Both the position numbers and the translations under genes were made by a program. Of a stretch of DNA of 64,000 bases, positions 33,801-45,600 are shown one piece after another. Origin of the DNA: Plasmodiophora brassicae (Eukaryota; Endomyxa; Phytomyxea; Plasmodiophorida; Plasmodiophoridae); contig JASFAU010000005.1 in NCBI GenBank assembly GCA_039704465.1, positions 1 to 64,000 of the forward strand, in the 5' to 3' direction. The notes under the pieces are model-generated. The model saw nothing but the letters and a program-made list of their open reading frames with translations, was not told the DNA's origin and did not search any database. Position 1 is the first letter of the stretch, and each line of letters starts with the position of its first letter.

Positions 33801-33972
33801 GACGCTGACGACGACGGCGCTGTCGGTGGCGGCCGTCGCCTGCCTGCCGCTGGTGCTCGTCGGGCAGGTCACGTTCCTGAAACAGCTCGGCGTCGTCTTC
33901 GCCGTGTCGCTCGCGTCCGCCTGCCTCGTGACCTGCGCCACGTTGTCCGGCCTTCGCGCGTTCGACGCCTAG
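30850..33972 (+). CDS. RND/Patched-like permease with inserted fibronectin III domains
   Basis: This is a 1040-residue single exon. After a polar N-terminus, one helix (VVVVAAGVATIAGCLLLLLW) leads into an extracytoplasmic loop. A block of five or six helices follows (LLDDLRLVAVVAAVVLAAVA through VVGVVACVVEPVAVVVLC), resembling the first half of an RND or sterol-sensing membrane domain, then a basic cytosolic loop and another helix (RRLHVVAVVPVAVGVLAAGI). Two to three fibronectin III-like units occupy roughly residues 555-880 (for example RPATSYALRVVARNAAGFGV). The C-terminus has a second helix block ending FLKQLGVVFAVSLASACLVT, the usual end of RND proteins. GC content and Ala/Val/Asp codon runs are extreme compared with neighbours. 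Start at 30850; the frame is open further upstream to 30655. The substrate is unknown. Confidence 0.65.
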   Translation: MRALNDDDDVSAVRRSWQHKALSRCTGRGGAVVVVAAGVATIAGCLLLLLWMATPCRFAPTATASGTRVLSLAYTTTTTSRARLVTAEHLAVVRDIEARIRRHPACACDADPCPAPPPATIVNYAYPTVNGTAVVFDGRGAAPIPIATLDGIVQAGNRTDLFDRAWASNGYTASALVSRFHLSPSTTTTTTSLMPLAALARSRATPDLAVHVTGGDVASSSARSALLDDLRLVAVVAAVVLAAVACTGRRLPQIAALSVLLVVVVALPIVGSVVGRADPVALVTALWIAAAFAVASQDALLALGDVPAFTRANARLSPVDRMAAALRPLPSPVQRAAALATPLAAVALASADPQTQRIALAALACLPVVGVVACVVEPVAVVVLCGGGGARASSSRARRAWRRAIHRTIATSSRRRSVIGAPLPDRSFVDLLDAFLPDADECRRRPVRRRRRRVRPATTMTVRVLRRLHVVAVVPVAVGVLAAGIALTDVERAARPTTLPVTTADLEAARDVFDGIADPPPSSSSSRPVLATVLQQPPGDDDHRLPVAVAASVDDLIVRPGAPTSLSAIPVGTTAVEAHWSWPAYNGSSPIASFALLYRDDDGGGGGPWRVYDAGDADNDGSLARIVGGLRPATSYALRVVARNAAGFGVPSDAVPVATFGLARPAPPAPTGLRVAYDAAANAVNVTWAPGAANASFTLEMRSAAAADDDDDDKYSVVYAGSAPGTRLTMPACTGRDAVRYWFRVRASPNASSAASAPSAPVAVVGIPDRVPLAPPRPRLLSAPGDAAATPIRIGAGRPACWAPGDRLRVWVGGDDDRWDAHDVDDDGGVFADNGTGGAAAPRSYKTASVNRAGTGPFSAVLTVTLGNATANATVAAALEGEAAGGRFDVDDGAVLPRRIVVGGAGGVVAAVLLLGATRRLSRGELLVVLGNGVGVGAVGVGAVHAAGYPVDQVSGTVLPAVVGIALHASVLGLRQRTARLALATLTTTALSVAAVACLPLVLVGQVTFLKQLGVVFAVSLASACLVTCATLSGLRAFDA

Positions 33973-34758
33973 GTTAGGTACGTAGCAATACACGTCGACG
34001 TCGTCGTGGGACGCCCGGTAGGTACGACATGGGAGGCAGGGCCAACGTGCGGCGCGCTCCCCGCCGATGATGATGGGCGGCAACCGGTGTTTAGTCGGAT
34101 GCAGCGGATGACATATTCGGCCCTGTGTGTGCTCATGATCTATGTGCGATATTCATTCTGCCGGTGAAGAACGTTGACGCGCCACGATGATGGGCGGCCA
34201 CATCGGGGATGGTGACTGCAGCCGAGTGCGAACGCAACCGTCTTTCAGCAGGGGGGCAGGCAACAATCGAAACGACCAACCATGATTGGACGGGGTGACC
34301 TGACCTGTCAACTTGGGGCACCGCCACACACGGTTGCCACGCCACTGTTGGTGGCGCGGCGGTACCCCACGTTGACACAGGTCAGGCAGGTCGACGGTCG
34401 TCGGGCACGCAATAGGTCGATATTGGGTCGTCACGCCCCAAAAGTCGGCAGGAAATCGCCTGCCTTCAGAAATCATCAGCGTCGGGACTGCTGGGGCATG
34501 GCGACCCAATGGTCGATCGACCTATTGCATGCGCATTATCCACTTGATAATGGGCATAACGGCAAGATTGACACGAAACTTCCGGGGTATCAAGGTCCTT
34601 GCCGCGCCCATGGAAATCCGACGAAGCGCGCGCATCGGGTCATGGATGTACGGGTGTCACATGCACTGGAAGCGGAACCGCGACGGAACGACTGCGGGCC
34701 AAGCCCCATCGTGCCAGCAGACGCGTGGCGGAGTCCGTGGCGGACTTTCCGGCCCCAA
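33973..34758. other. Intergenic region
   Basis: The 786 nt between the RND-like gene and BCP1 lack a recognised gene. The word GATGATGGGCGGC occurs twice (near 34068 and 34188). Frames open on both strands lack protein-like content. Confidence 0.4.
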
Positions 34759-35547
34759 ATGGGCGGCACGACGCGGAAGAGGATGGCCGCCAACCCGATC
34801 GAGTATTCCTCGTCGTCGTCCAGTGACGGAGACCACGACGACGCCGTTGGGATCGATGATGCCGCCAATGACGATGAACTGGACGGCGTAACGGGGGAAC
34901 TGGACAGCACCGCTGCCCGGCCGACAGGCCATGATGAGGAGATGATCGAGGCCGAGTTTGACTTTTACGATCCGCAGGACAGCGATTTTCACGGCGTCAA
35001 GGCGTTGCTGAATTCGTTCATGGACGGGGCGTACGCGTCCGAGCTGGCCAATACCATCGTGGAGCAGACTGTGCTAGGCACGGTCGTCAAAACGAATGGC
35101 TATCCGGTCGCCGTTGTTTCGGTGGTTCCGCTCCCAGATGCCCTCGCGGCCCGCCTGCGCCGCAAATGGCCTTCGCATCAGAACGTTATCGACGACAAAC
35201 GCACCGGTCTCCTCGTCTACGCCCGATTCGTCAACGTACCGTTCGAACTTGTCCCGAACATGTTCGCGTCCGTCGCCAAGGACATCTCCTGGGCCGTCCA
35301 GAACGCCGGCAGGCAGTACGATTTCGACGTCCTCCTCTGCCCTGCGCGTCACGCGCCACCGCAACCCAAGAAGAAGTCCAAGGCCGCCCGATCCGACCCC
35401 GACTTCCTGTTCGCCGAACTCGACGCTGTCAGCAATGTCGCCGTCCAACGCCTCCCCATGTCGCCGACGCTGACGATGCTCGTTTTCCACCGCGCCAGGC
35501 TCCCCAGCATCGTCCAGCGCCTGCATGCCGCGTTCGATGCCCGATAA
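34759..35547 (+). CDS. BCP1: BCCIP/BCP1 family protein
   Basis: BCP1/BCCIP is a nuclear protein; the yeast form chaperones ribosomal protein uL14 and supports nuclear export of Mss4, while the animal form binds BRCA2 and p21. Single exon, 262 aa from the ATG at 34759 (a second ATG at 34783 is equally good). The N-terminus is a Ser/Asp/Glu-rich acidic stretch. The family core follows: EAEFDFYDPQDSDFHGVKAL, LANTIVEQTVLGTVVKTNG, PVAVVSVVPLPD, GLLVYARFVNVPFELVPNMF, and after a lysine-rich insert FLFAELDAVSNVAVQRL. The order and length agree with the family. Confidence 0.93.
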   Translation: MGGTTRKRMAANPIEYSSSSSSDGDHDDAVGIDDAANDDELDGVTGELDSTAARPTGHDEEMIEAEFDFYDPQDSDFHGVKALLNSFMDGAYASELANTIVEQTVLGTVVKTNGYPVAVVSVVPLPDALAARLRRKWPSHQNVIDDKRTGLLVYARFVNVPFELVPNMFASVAKDISWAVQNAGRQYDFDVLLCPARHAPPQPKKKSKAARSDPDFLFAELDAVSNVAVQRLPMSPTLTMLVFHRARLPSIVQRLHAAFDAR

Positions 35548-35749
35548 ATAGATCGTTTCGCACGTGTGCAGCGCCGATTGTGTCCTGCTGGCGCCAGCAG
35601 CGTACACCGTACTGCTTGCGGGCACTGTATCAGTCGAATCCGATGGCGCACTGCGGCCCGAGTGGCGAGTCTCGGCCTTTCACGGACTTGCGGCGCGTCG
35701 TCGCGACCTGTCGACCACCGATTGACGACAGGCGCGTGTCTGATCAGCC

Positions 35750-36604
35750 ATGGGTGAGCGCAAGGTTCTCAACAAGTACTACCCGCCCGATTTCGACTGG
35801 ACGAAGCTCCCGCGGAACCGGAAGCCGATCGACCGGCAGGAGACGGTTCGGACGATGCTGCCGATGAACGTGCAGTGCATGTCGTGCGGCGAGTTCATGT
35901 ACGCCGGCAAGAAGTTCAATGCCAAGAAGGAGCTGGCCATCGGCGAGGACTACTTGACCATCAAGGTCTACCGGTTCTACATCAAATGCGTCATGTGCTC
36001 GGCGCAGATCACGTTCAAGACGGACCCGAAGAACGGCAGTTACGTGTGCGAGAGCGGCGCGAAGCGCAACTTCGAGCCCTGGAGGGAAGACGCCCAGGAG
36101 AAGGAGCAGGCCGAGTTGGTCCAAGAAGAGGAGGCCGACGATGTCATGAAGGCGCTCGAAACCCGGCAACAGGAGAGCAAACGCGAGATGGAGCAGCTGG
36201 AGGCGCTGGAGAGCCTCAAGGCGCTTAGCGCCAGGCACAGCCAGAGGACCGCCGAGGAGCTGCTGCTGGCCCACCAGAGGAAATTCCAGTCCACCATGGA
36301 TGTACTCGAAGCCGAGGACGAGGAGGAAGTGCGGCAACTGTTCCACTCGAGCGACGCACCGAGAATCTGTCGACGTCGAATTGACGACGAAGACGATGAT
36401 GCCGACGGCGACCGGGAGGTGGGGAGTAACCCGTTTGCGGAACCGGCCGCGGCCACTGCCGCTGACAAGGAGCCGAGTAGTACGCCGCAGGATCCCATTG
36501 CTGTCGTGAGGCGGCCCGTCAAGAGAAGGCGCGGCGTTCCTGACCAGGGCAAATCGGCGCCTGCCGGTTTGTTAGCGGCGTCGTATGGGTCCGATTCCGA
36601 CTAA
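35750..36604 (+). CDS. YJU2: YJU2/CWC16 pre-mRNA splicing factor (CCDC94)
   Basis: YJU2 joins the spliceosome at the step 1 stage and helps dock the branch helix. Single exon, 284 aa. It starts with MGERKVLNKYYPPDFDWTKL, typical for the family. A zinc site is formed by CMSC (residues 43-46) and CVMC about 40 residues later, around YAGKKFNAKKELAIGEDYLT and IKVYRFYIKC. ITFKTDPKNGSYVCESGAKR follows and then a long charged helix. The C-terminus is low complexity and acidic, then basic (VVRRPVKRRRGV). Tail to tail with TOR, 76 nt between stops. Confidence 0.96.
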   Translation: MGERKVLNKYYPPDFDWTKLPRNRKPIDRQETVRTMLPMNVQCMSCGEFMYAGKKFNAKKELAIGEDYLTIKVYRFYIKCVMCSAQITFKTDPKNGSYVCESGAKRNFEPWREDAQEKEQAELVQEEEADDVMKALETRQQESKREMEQLEALESLKALSARHSQRTAEELLLAHQRKFQSTMDVLEAEDEEEVRQLFHSSDAPRICRRRIDDEDDDADGDREVGSNPFAEPAAATAADKEPSSTPQDPIAVVRRPVKRRRGVPDQGKSAPAGLLAASYGSDSD

Positions 36605-36680
36605 TACATGTATAATAGTACGAATGTGCCAACGACGGTGCTGTCCAACATACATAGTACATTTCGATTCTTCGGTAGAT

Positions 36681-39600
36681 TCACCAGAACGGGCACCACC
36701 CGATGTAGCACTGGCACAGGTTCTCGTGCGACGTTGCTTGCAGAACGAGTCGTTGCACTTGGGACGGTATGTCCTACAGGCGCTGTCAACCACGGGAAGG
36801 GTCAGGGTATAGAGCGTGTCCCAGACCAGTGTTTCGCCGGCAAAGTCGCGCCCAGTCAGTTTGTTGTGCACACGGGAGATCACGGACAGAGCCCTTTCGT
36901 TCAAGACAAGCGAATCGCGGTGCGCGGCAACTTCTTGGCTAGCCGTGACGAACGACGATCCTGCAGAGAGACAAGGCCGACCCCGTCACCGACTTGACAA
37001 CGGAGACATACCCGCCTTACCAGGGATAAAGTCGTCATCGTCGGGGGGCTTCACACCAGAGTGATAGTGCCTGGGCCCTCCGGATGTGTCAGGTCTATCG
37101 CCGGTCAGCATACCAGACGGGGCCGTCGACGACGGTGCATCATCTTGTTTCAGCAGCCGCCAGTTGATCAGCGGGTCGTGGACAAATGCCTAGCACAACA
37201 CCTCAGTGGACTGGAACCTCTTGCCCGGGAGGAGGTCGCACCTCCAGCACAGCCATGACGCTGTCTTTGTGCTCTCTCAGCACCCCCAACACCATCTGAC
37301 ATGTCAGCCGAAAGTTGCCCTCGATCCCCGACACTTCCATCGCATTGACCAGCATCCGAGTCAAACGGAACGGAATCTTCTCGGGGAACTGCGGCAAGGC
37401 ACGGTCAGACCAGCGTCGCCGTCAAGCACCAGGACAGAGGGAGGGAAGGAGGCACCTTTTCACGTGTCATGGCGACCTCGAAACAGTCGCCAAAGTCGAT
37501 GTGAATAATTTTCCCAGTAACTCGGTCAATCATCAGGTTGCAGGGGTGCCGATCGCCCAGGCCGAGAATGTACCCGACCATCGACGCTACGGCTAGCGAG
37601 CGGGTGTAATTCATCCGTCGCTCCAGCCATACTGGAAAGCCAGTGTCACAACGCATACCCGATACACAACGTCCGTCAAATAATGACGACATACTTTCCG
37701 ACGTTCTCGACTTCAGCCACAAGACATTGTGAAGATCCATGCCCGTTGTGTTCGCAAGCGTGTGCTCGAAGACCTGCGCCGGGATCACATAAACAACGTA
37801 TTGGATTGTTCTAAAACACATCAGGGTACCTCAATCTTCTGCATTAATGTCAGCTTGGCGTAGTCCGGAGACATCTGCGTCATGAGCCTGTGCTCGATGT
37901 TCAATAGCAACTTGCGAGATTCACGGTACTCTTTGATCAGAAAGTGCATCGTGTCGCAATTGGGCATCCATTCAATCAGGCCAGAATTGGGCGCTAGCGG
38001 GATAGTCGAGTACCTACCAGGTTGACATGTTGATGAGCAATGCGAGGTACACTAGGACGCGATTACCTCTTGATGTCCAGGTCATACGGAGCAGTCTGGC
38101 GTTCACTACGAAGAAGCGTGTTCACTAGCCCAAACAGCTGCATGACCCGTTCATCTTGCCGCAGGTCTTCATGACCTTTCAACAGGAACGCATAGTTATG
38201 CCCATCGGATCCCAGGATGACTAGCTTTCTGTTCGACAAACCGAATCAGCGACGTACAGGCCAAATAGAATTGCCTTTCGCTACCGAGGCCGTTGCTTGC
38301 TCTCAATGACTTTGAGCACAGGATCGAACTGCGCGATATTGACGACAGGTTTCCCGGCTTGATATGTCCCAGGAACTGCCAGCACCAGGTTGCGAGCATT
38401 GACCAGTCGCGGCGAGACAACCGGGAGTTCAAGATCGCTCAGCACCGTCATTTGCTTCGCGATTCGACGAAACACATGACAGTACCTGCGCCACGATACG
38501 TTACATAACGCGTACCCAAGAAGACGACGACGTACAGTTCCCAAGCTGCGTTCAGATCCGCATCGTTGCTGCTGATGGAGTACTTCTTGCACCATTCACG
38601 AGCCTCCTGCAAATCACGTCCAAACATTTGCTGTCACAGAAACCGGCGGTTAGCCTATACGTGGACGACACAAGTGCGGCCTTGCAACCTGAAACGACAC
38701 TTCTCGCATTGTCTGCGGTCCCTTGTCCATCATGGCGTGAAGTGGCTCCAGAATTGCAAGCATGGCCGGGATGTTCTTCGAGCCGAAATACAGTCGCGAA
38801 GCTTCTTCAAGACCCTGCAACGCTCATGTCCAGCACCGTCTTCAGGCCGAAGACGGTAATCCCTACCTCATGCCAGAGTTCATGCCACAAGATGGCAACA
38901 CGAATCAGCTCATGTGATACCAGCGAGGCCTGACGACGACGCGCGGTCAGCGTCGCCTAACAGTTGACACCAAGCCAAACCAACCTGGTCCACGAGGACC
39001 GACGAATGCTTGCGCATATCATCCAGCACAAGCTTTGCACCCGAAGACCGGTCGACAGAGGCAGACTTTGCAGCGACCTAAACAAACAGCGACTCAATTA
39101 CAGTGACGTGTTTTCGGAACTGGCAAACAACGCACACACCGTTAGGGGGTACACTAAGGCCTGAGGGTGGTCGCGGCCGATACGGCAGAGGAGAGCGTAA
39201 ATAAGCTCGCGAATTGCTGGCGTCGATGTGTGAATTCTTGCAATAATTTGAGGGATAACCTGAGGGCGCTGTCAACGGACACTAGCAATGCATGGCACAT
39301 TTGTAGACCTCCAGCCATGTCTCGATAGTTGACATCGAGAGCCCACGTTTCAGCGCAACGTTCACTTCTGCTTGAGATCCATACCGAAAGACCAAATCGA
39401 GGATACGCAAAGCGTTTTGAAGAGCATTACGTCCGTCACCATATGCCAGAGCACGAAAAAACCTAACATCACATTGTTCAATCCCTGACTCACCCCAGAT
39501 GTGAATAGAGCACCCAAGCATTACCCTTCTACGGCAGATACGACATATGACGACGAGTAACCCTGTCCCGATAGCGCAAAGTTGAACAGAGCGAAAGACT

Positions 39601-42600
39601 GCCAGCACTTGAAGCAAGACTGCCCGTCTACAGACACACGATTAACAAGTCGTTCGTAGGCAGGGGGTCTGTGGCGACAAACCAAATTGAGTTGCTCGAC
39701 TGTACAACGACATCAGCTTGTCGACAGATGGATCGCGCGGCGTTAACTTTGTCAGCTGTTGAAAACACGCACCACCCGGTTAGGCCGTGCCAGCGATACA
39801 GCAGCCCAGGTTATACTGACATCACCACTGAGCCATAATGCTAACTTCCGGTGCGACCTGCTTGCTAGCAGGCTTCGACGAGCAACGGCATCAGCATCAA
39901 CCTCGCTGACGAACCTGGAGAGTTGGTCTCTCGCAAGCGCATACGAGCCCTGTGCGAACAAGTGCTTGCACATTGCGAACCTGTGGAAACACGTAAGCGG
40001 GGCCACAGCATAACGACCCGATTCGATGCGCCTACCTGACTCGGTAGTCGGTTTGGTCCAGGGACGTAATCGTGCGGAGGGACAGATCCAGGAGAGGAGG
40101 CGATGAATTGCGGCACAGTGATGCAAACTTCAGACGGACGTCGATCTCGGATGCCGGATCTATGACAAGTGCACGAATTGCGAGCAGGTTTACCCACACG
40201 TGAACATCCGCTTGACATCCATAAAGACGCTTGGTCCACATTTCTTGCAGCACCAGTCGACGCTCAGCATTGTCGCACTCTCGATATTCAATTATGTCTT
40301 CCAGCTACGTACAGCATACATGTCAGCTTGGCACTTGCGAGTCCAGAGGCGATCGTACTTCGGCAAGTTCCTGCAATCGTAAAATTTCTCTGTATGCGCG
40401 CAGGTATCCCTTGCTGACAAGGGCGCCAATGGTCGAATTGTGATGGGCCCTGTCGCGATCAATCAGGGCGCGAGCTCGCCCAAAGTTTCCATCATGCACC
40501 GCCGTCAGCGCATGATAAAACAGGGACTCGCTGGCAAGCTACGCCCAGAAACCAATCAGTCGTACAGATAGCGAAGGTGACCGATGCCGTACCTGGTCTG
40601 TTGCCGTGTCGGCGCCAGAGTACTGGTTAATTGACCCAGAACCGAAGAAGGACGCGTCCATGGCCTCGACGAACTTGCCAATCTCACTCCAGCGTCCCAG
40701 ATGCCAGGCGGTTTCTGCACCGAGATGCGCCATCCGCTGTCGAACGCTCGTGTCGTGGTCGCCAATATGTGGCCACCAGACCTTCGAGATGAGCGTCCAC
40801 AATCGCTCCCATTCACATAGTGCCTAGGTAGGCCACCGTCAACACCACCAATACCTCAGACTCGGTAGTGCAGCGAGTTACATTCAGACATCGCATTCTA
40901 CCGAGAGCGACCTCGGCATTAGTCGGTTCTGACAGCTGTCGCCTTTCGTACGCATACAAGGCATCAGTCCAGCGCTGGAGCTTTTCGTACCATTCTTCAC
41001 GAAGGTCGGTGTTGACCTGAGGGCAGACGGACCGCCCATATTCCAAGATACCCACTAACGGCCAGTTCGTAAATAAGCCCCGAAACGGTTGCACCGATCT
41101 AAGAGACCTGCAGCCTCAGGCTGTTGAAGTTGATTGTTGATGGCGATCAGAGCTTCGATCGATGACGTCGTTGTTGTAGCGTTGGCCCTAAATTCGCACT
41201 CCTTGTAGTGCAGGGCCTAGGACGCAAACGTCAAGTACGTTATCGCTCTGAATGATGCGATAAACCTTTGCGAAAGCGTGGCATTTGCTGGCCAGCTCGG
41301 ATAATGTGCCAATCGAAATCGGAAGAGGGTTGTCGTCGTGTTCCATAAATTCAGCCTAAAACCGCATTGTGAGATGACAGAGTCACTAGGGGTACCAAAG
41401 GCAGCTAATGACCAGATTAAGCAACGTCTGAATCAGTTGAGGCGGAGCAGTTTGAGAGGTGAAAGCTGGAAACAACGTCCCGTTAACAGTGCGAAAGCAT
41501 ATCATTCTTTGCAACCTACCTGTCTCGAGCGATCGAAGCAGGTCGTCCTGGTACTGGTCGTACAAATCTGTCCAGCATGATGCGAACGCAACGTTGAACC
41601 TAAGGTAATAAGCATCAGGTACGCGGCTGATGGCTGTGATAATACGTGATGGACAATTGGTGAGCTAGAGGGTGATATTTCTGAGCAAGGGCCGAACATG
41701 ATCTCAGGGCAGGACTTGGAGATTCTTTCAGAAGCTCAACTGCGAGTCTCCGAAACCACTCCATCCAGTCATCACGCGTGGATCGCTGCGACGTCTCCCA
41801 AGCCTGTATGCACACCATTAAACGGATGCAGAAATCCATGTCGACACAGCCACCGACTTTCTTCAGATTAGTTTGCGAGATATGGAGCTTTTTGATTGGC
41901 CCAAGCGCATCCAGAGGCATTGGCGACGCGTCTTGGTTAGATGGCGATGAGGATAACCGCGACCCATTGCCCCGAACAGAGGCGCCAGCTGATTCCGTGA
42001 ACGAAAGACAGCTTCCTCCAGTCCCTGCAGGGTGTAGAACCGCATTGACTAACGATAGGTATCGAGATGCAGGTAAATTCTGTCGCGTAATCACTTTGCC
42101 AATCTGAACAACAGCGAAGCCATTAACCGCTTGAATACACATTGAGCGAGAGACATCCGTTACGAGAGGAACGAAGATGGTAAAATCCCTCCCGAGCTGG
42201 ATAAGCAGCGCGCAAAGTAGGTCGACGATTGCGTTTCGCAGGTCTGCAGGGGTATTGTCGCTGCTGAGAATTCGAACCAAGGGGTGAATAATACGCGACG
42301 CATAACAGGTCTGTTCGAGCAGATTCCTGTCAAAAGGGTCCATCAATCGGAACATATGGGAATACCAGCTGGTTCAGGGGCGTGCTGACAAGCGCTGCTA
42401 GGGCTCGAACGCACTGCAAACGAGTCTGGAGCTGAACGTCCACATCGCCAGCAAGGCGTATCAGGGGCGGTACGACGAGGAAGAAATAGTCATTCAGATT
42501 AGGAGCCAGCGTTTCAATGGCATGGATAACAACGGTCATGGTCGACAACGCCGACGGGGATGGAGCCGTATTGTACTGCAGCAGCGTCAGCATTCGAGGA

Positions 42601-45600
42601 AGAATTTCAGGGATGTAAACCTGCGGCAATGGTCAACCGCAGGCCTAGCCAGATCACGGGATGCCTCGATCACCTTAAACTCATCCTTCAAGGCAAGTGA
42701 GATTTCTTCGATCAGGGTAATGATTGGAGGTAGAAACGGCGGCTGTAAAATGTCAGACGTCTGCTGGTTTTACGCGCGTTAGTGCCTGACCTCCGTCCAG
42801 CATTCGTAAATTATCTGAAAAATCGAGTCCAAATAGCTCCGAATGTGTTGCTGTACAATGGATACAAGAACGCCTGTTCGCTTTTGAGCGGGTTTCAACA
42901 ATAGCGTGGGCGAACCGCCGCATACCGATTTGCTGGAACAGGGTTTCGCGTAAGGACTCATCAGTTGACGTTCGCATGGCTGACAGAAACGGCGGAATGA
43001 TCTGGGACAGGAAAGGAATTCCTTGCATCCCGAGTGACTTAAAGATAAACATGACCGCTTGGATCACCATGGAATGATGTTGCGACAAAGACGGTTTGCC
43101 CATTATTTTCATCAGCGCGTCGATAGCTACTGTAGGGTAGTAGTCGTCAGACGACGCGGTGAACTCCAGTGGTGATCCGGAACTCTGTGCGAGTATACGT
43201 TCAGCCGCCCCTATACGAACAAGCGATGATTGTAACCTTACCGCCCCAAGCCCACTGTCAATGGAACTATCTCTCGCGCCTGGGTCGACAGCAGCAGAAG
43301 TTGTAGCGGCCAGCGATTCGTTCTGAAACTGTTTGAACTTCAATGGATCGAGGGCGCCGACGATGCCGACGACTCGAAGAGCTTCTCGCCTGACCGGCCA
43401 TGACACCTCCTCCGTCTTTAGAGCATCAAGCAATGTGGGGCTGCAACGGTTAATCGTTAAGAGCACTCGGTCGCACGTTTCGATTGTGATCTTACAGCAA
43501 CTGCCTGTATGTGTTGTACGGCTCTATAACCTGCCCAGTGCTTCGAATCAACTGCCCGATACAGCGTAAAGCTGCTTCGCGCTTCAACATCGAGGCGCGA
43601 TCTTGAAGCGTGTCCATAATCAGCGGCATCAGTGTTGCTAGGTACTACACATACAAATAATGGAATTAGCTACGCAAGGGATACATATGGGCAGAGAATC
43701 TACCTGATTCATATCAGAACCGCACACAGTTGCTAACTGACCCAAGGTCAGCAATACTCGCGACGATACACCTGCACTATCATCCTGACAGCCATGTCCG
43801 CAATCAGAGAATCCCCATGATCGCACGTTTGATCGACCTTGAGATTCGGCATCAGCACGTTCAGAACAGGAGCAAAGTATGGCGCCATCAGTTGCTGCGC
43901 TGCCGCGATAAGATGCCCCAGCAGCGTGCAACTTTCTTCTCGACACCGCGAATCGTTCGACAGTTGGAGCTCGGTCAACAGTTGAATGAGAGTCTTGCGC
44001 AGAGAAGGCATGACATACGCCGGATTACGCAACGCCAGCCTTCCAATAACGGACATGGATGCGCAACGAACTGGAAACACTTCGTCATTCAACGCGACGA
44101 AGAGCGACTGCAGGTTCTCTGCTTGTGCCAGGAAGCGGTCAAAAGAGTCGTGCAAGTTCATGAAGACAGTAAGTCGAATGTCAGCAACGGGATCCGCGAT
44201 GCCAACCCTTAATAACCGTTCAAGAACCCCTGACACAGTAAACGTCTGCTGTCGGGTCATTCCACCTAACAAGCACGACGATCAGGGAGCTGATAAAAAC
44301 CACGATCCGAAGTTCAGCATACGTGGCGGAATAGTCGTGTGTCGAACAAGCAGCCGGGCACAAGTAATGCAGGCTTGTTTTCGAATGTACGCCAGATCGT
44401 GCTCAAGGTACGTGACGAGGACATCGCGAAGAAATCCGAAAAGGTTGATCGAATCCAAATTGAACGTTCCCAGCGTCTGAAGGCTCAACGACACAAGCTC
44501 TGCCGACGCATCGATCGACAGTGGACTGCTGACGGGTTCAATACTGAGATCTGCAGAACGTATCAGGAATCAGATGGCCTTATAGACCCTTTCGCCTACC
44601 CTACCGCAAATATCGCCAGTCAACGAAGGAACACTATAAAGGCTTGCAGAGCTTGCGCGTCGCCCACCCGCCGGGACAGAAGCGCTTGTCGTTTCGGGAG
44701 TTAAAATGGACAGCAGAAGTGACATGAGGCGGCTTTGAATTGGGGCCAGAAGCTGGGCGCCGCATCATCAATTGCTCATGAGCTGCGGCAACGGGATTCC
44801 CGACCGTACCTGCGGGATGCATTCTACCAGGGTTGTCAGCGCATCAACGAGAGGGCTGCAGAGCCCAATCCGAAACGCCAGCTCTATAAGGTCAGTGTCC
44901 GGGGTGCACGACGGCCCGGTGATGTAAGGCAGTAACTCGGGGCCGACACTGCGTGCGACAGAAGCCAAGCATGTCAGGGCGCATAAGCTAACCTGGTGCC
45001 GGCGCACCGCTTTGGGTCCCAAGGCCGCCTGCGACAAAGCTAATTGTCACACACAGCACCGGGACGCGGGCCACGGGTCGTGAACTCACAGAGATAAGCT
45101 GGACAATAACAGGGACCCTCGGAAGGATCCGCTTCCCGACAGACATGGCAATTTCCCCCAGGGCAACGAATGCAACATCGCGTTGCGACGACAGCGCCCC
45201 GGTCAGCGAAGTTCCTGACGCTGCTCAACACTTAATCCATCGATAACCAATGACTTGCTGCCTTCTCACCTTGTAGCATGTCGGTGATGTAGTCTAGAGC
45301 AGTGTCCATGTACCCGCGAACAAAGGCATCAGGACAGTACCGCGCAAGACGCGGAAGCGTCGTCAGGACGGCTTCTCGAACAGCAGCAACGCGATGGTCC
45401 CGGTACGATAGCACAATGTCACAAGACTGCAACTCGCGAATGAATTTCGGGGACAAAGACATGTGATCGGCGAGAGAAACCTCTTTGAAACGCGCAATCA
45501 TGAAGTCGTCCTGAACGCACAGCAACTCATGGATCGTCATCAGGCTGCCGTGCACCGTATCGGGGTTCGCCACGGCCAGTCCTTTCTTCGCCTCGTTCCA

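Noticed and set aside
32116..34083. 655-codon minus-strand ORF
   Set aside because: It is antisense to the RND-like gene; extreme GC removes stop codons from all frames. No domain or motif is visible.
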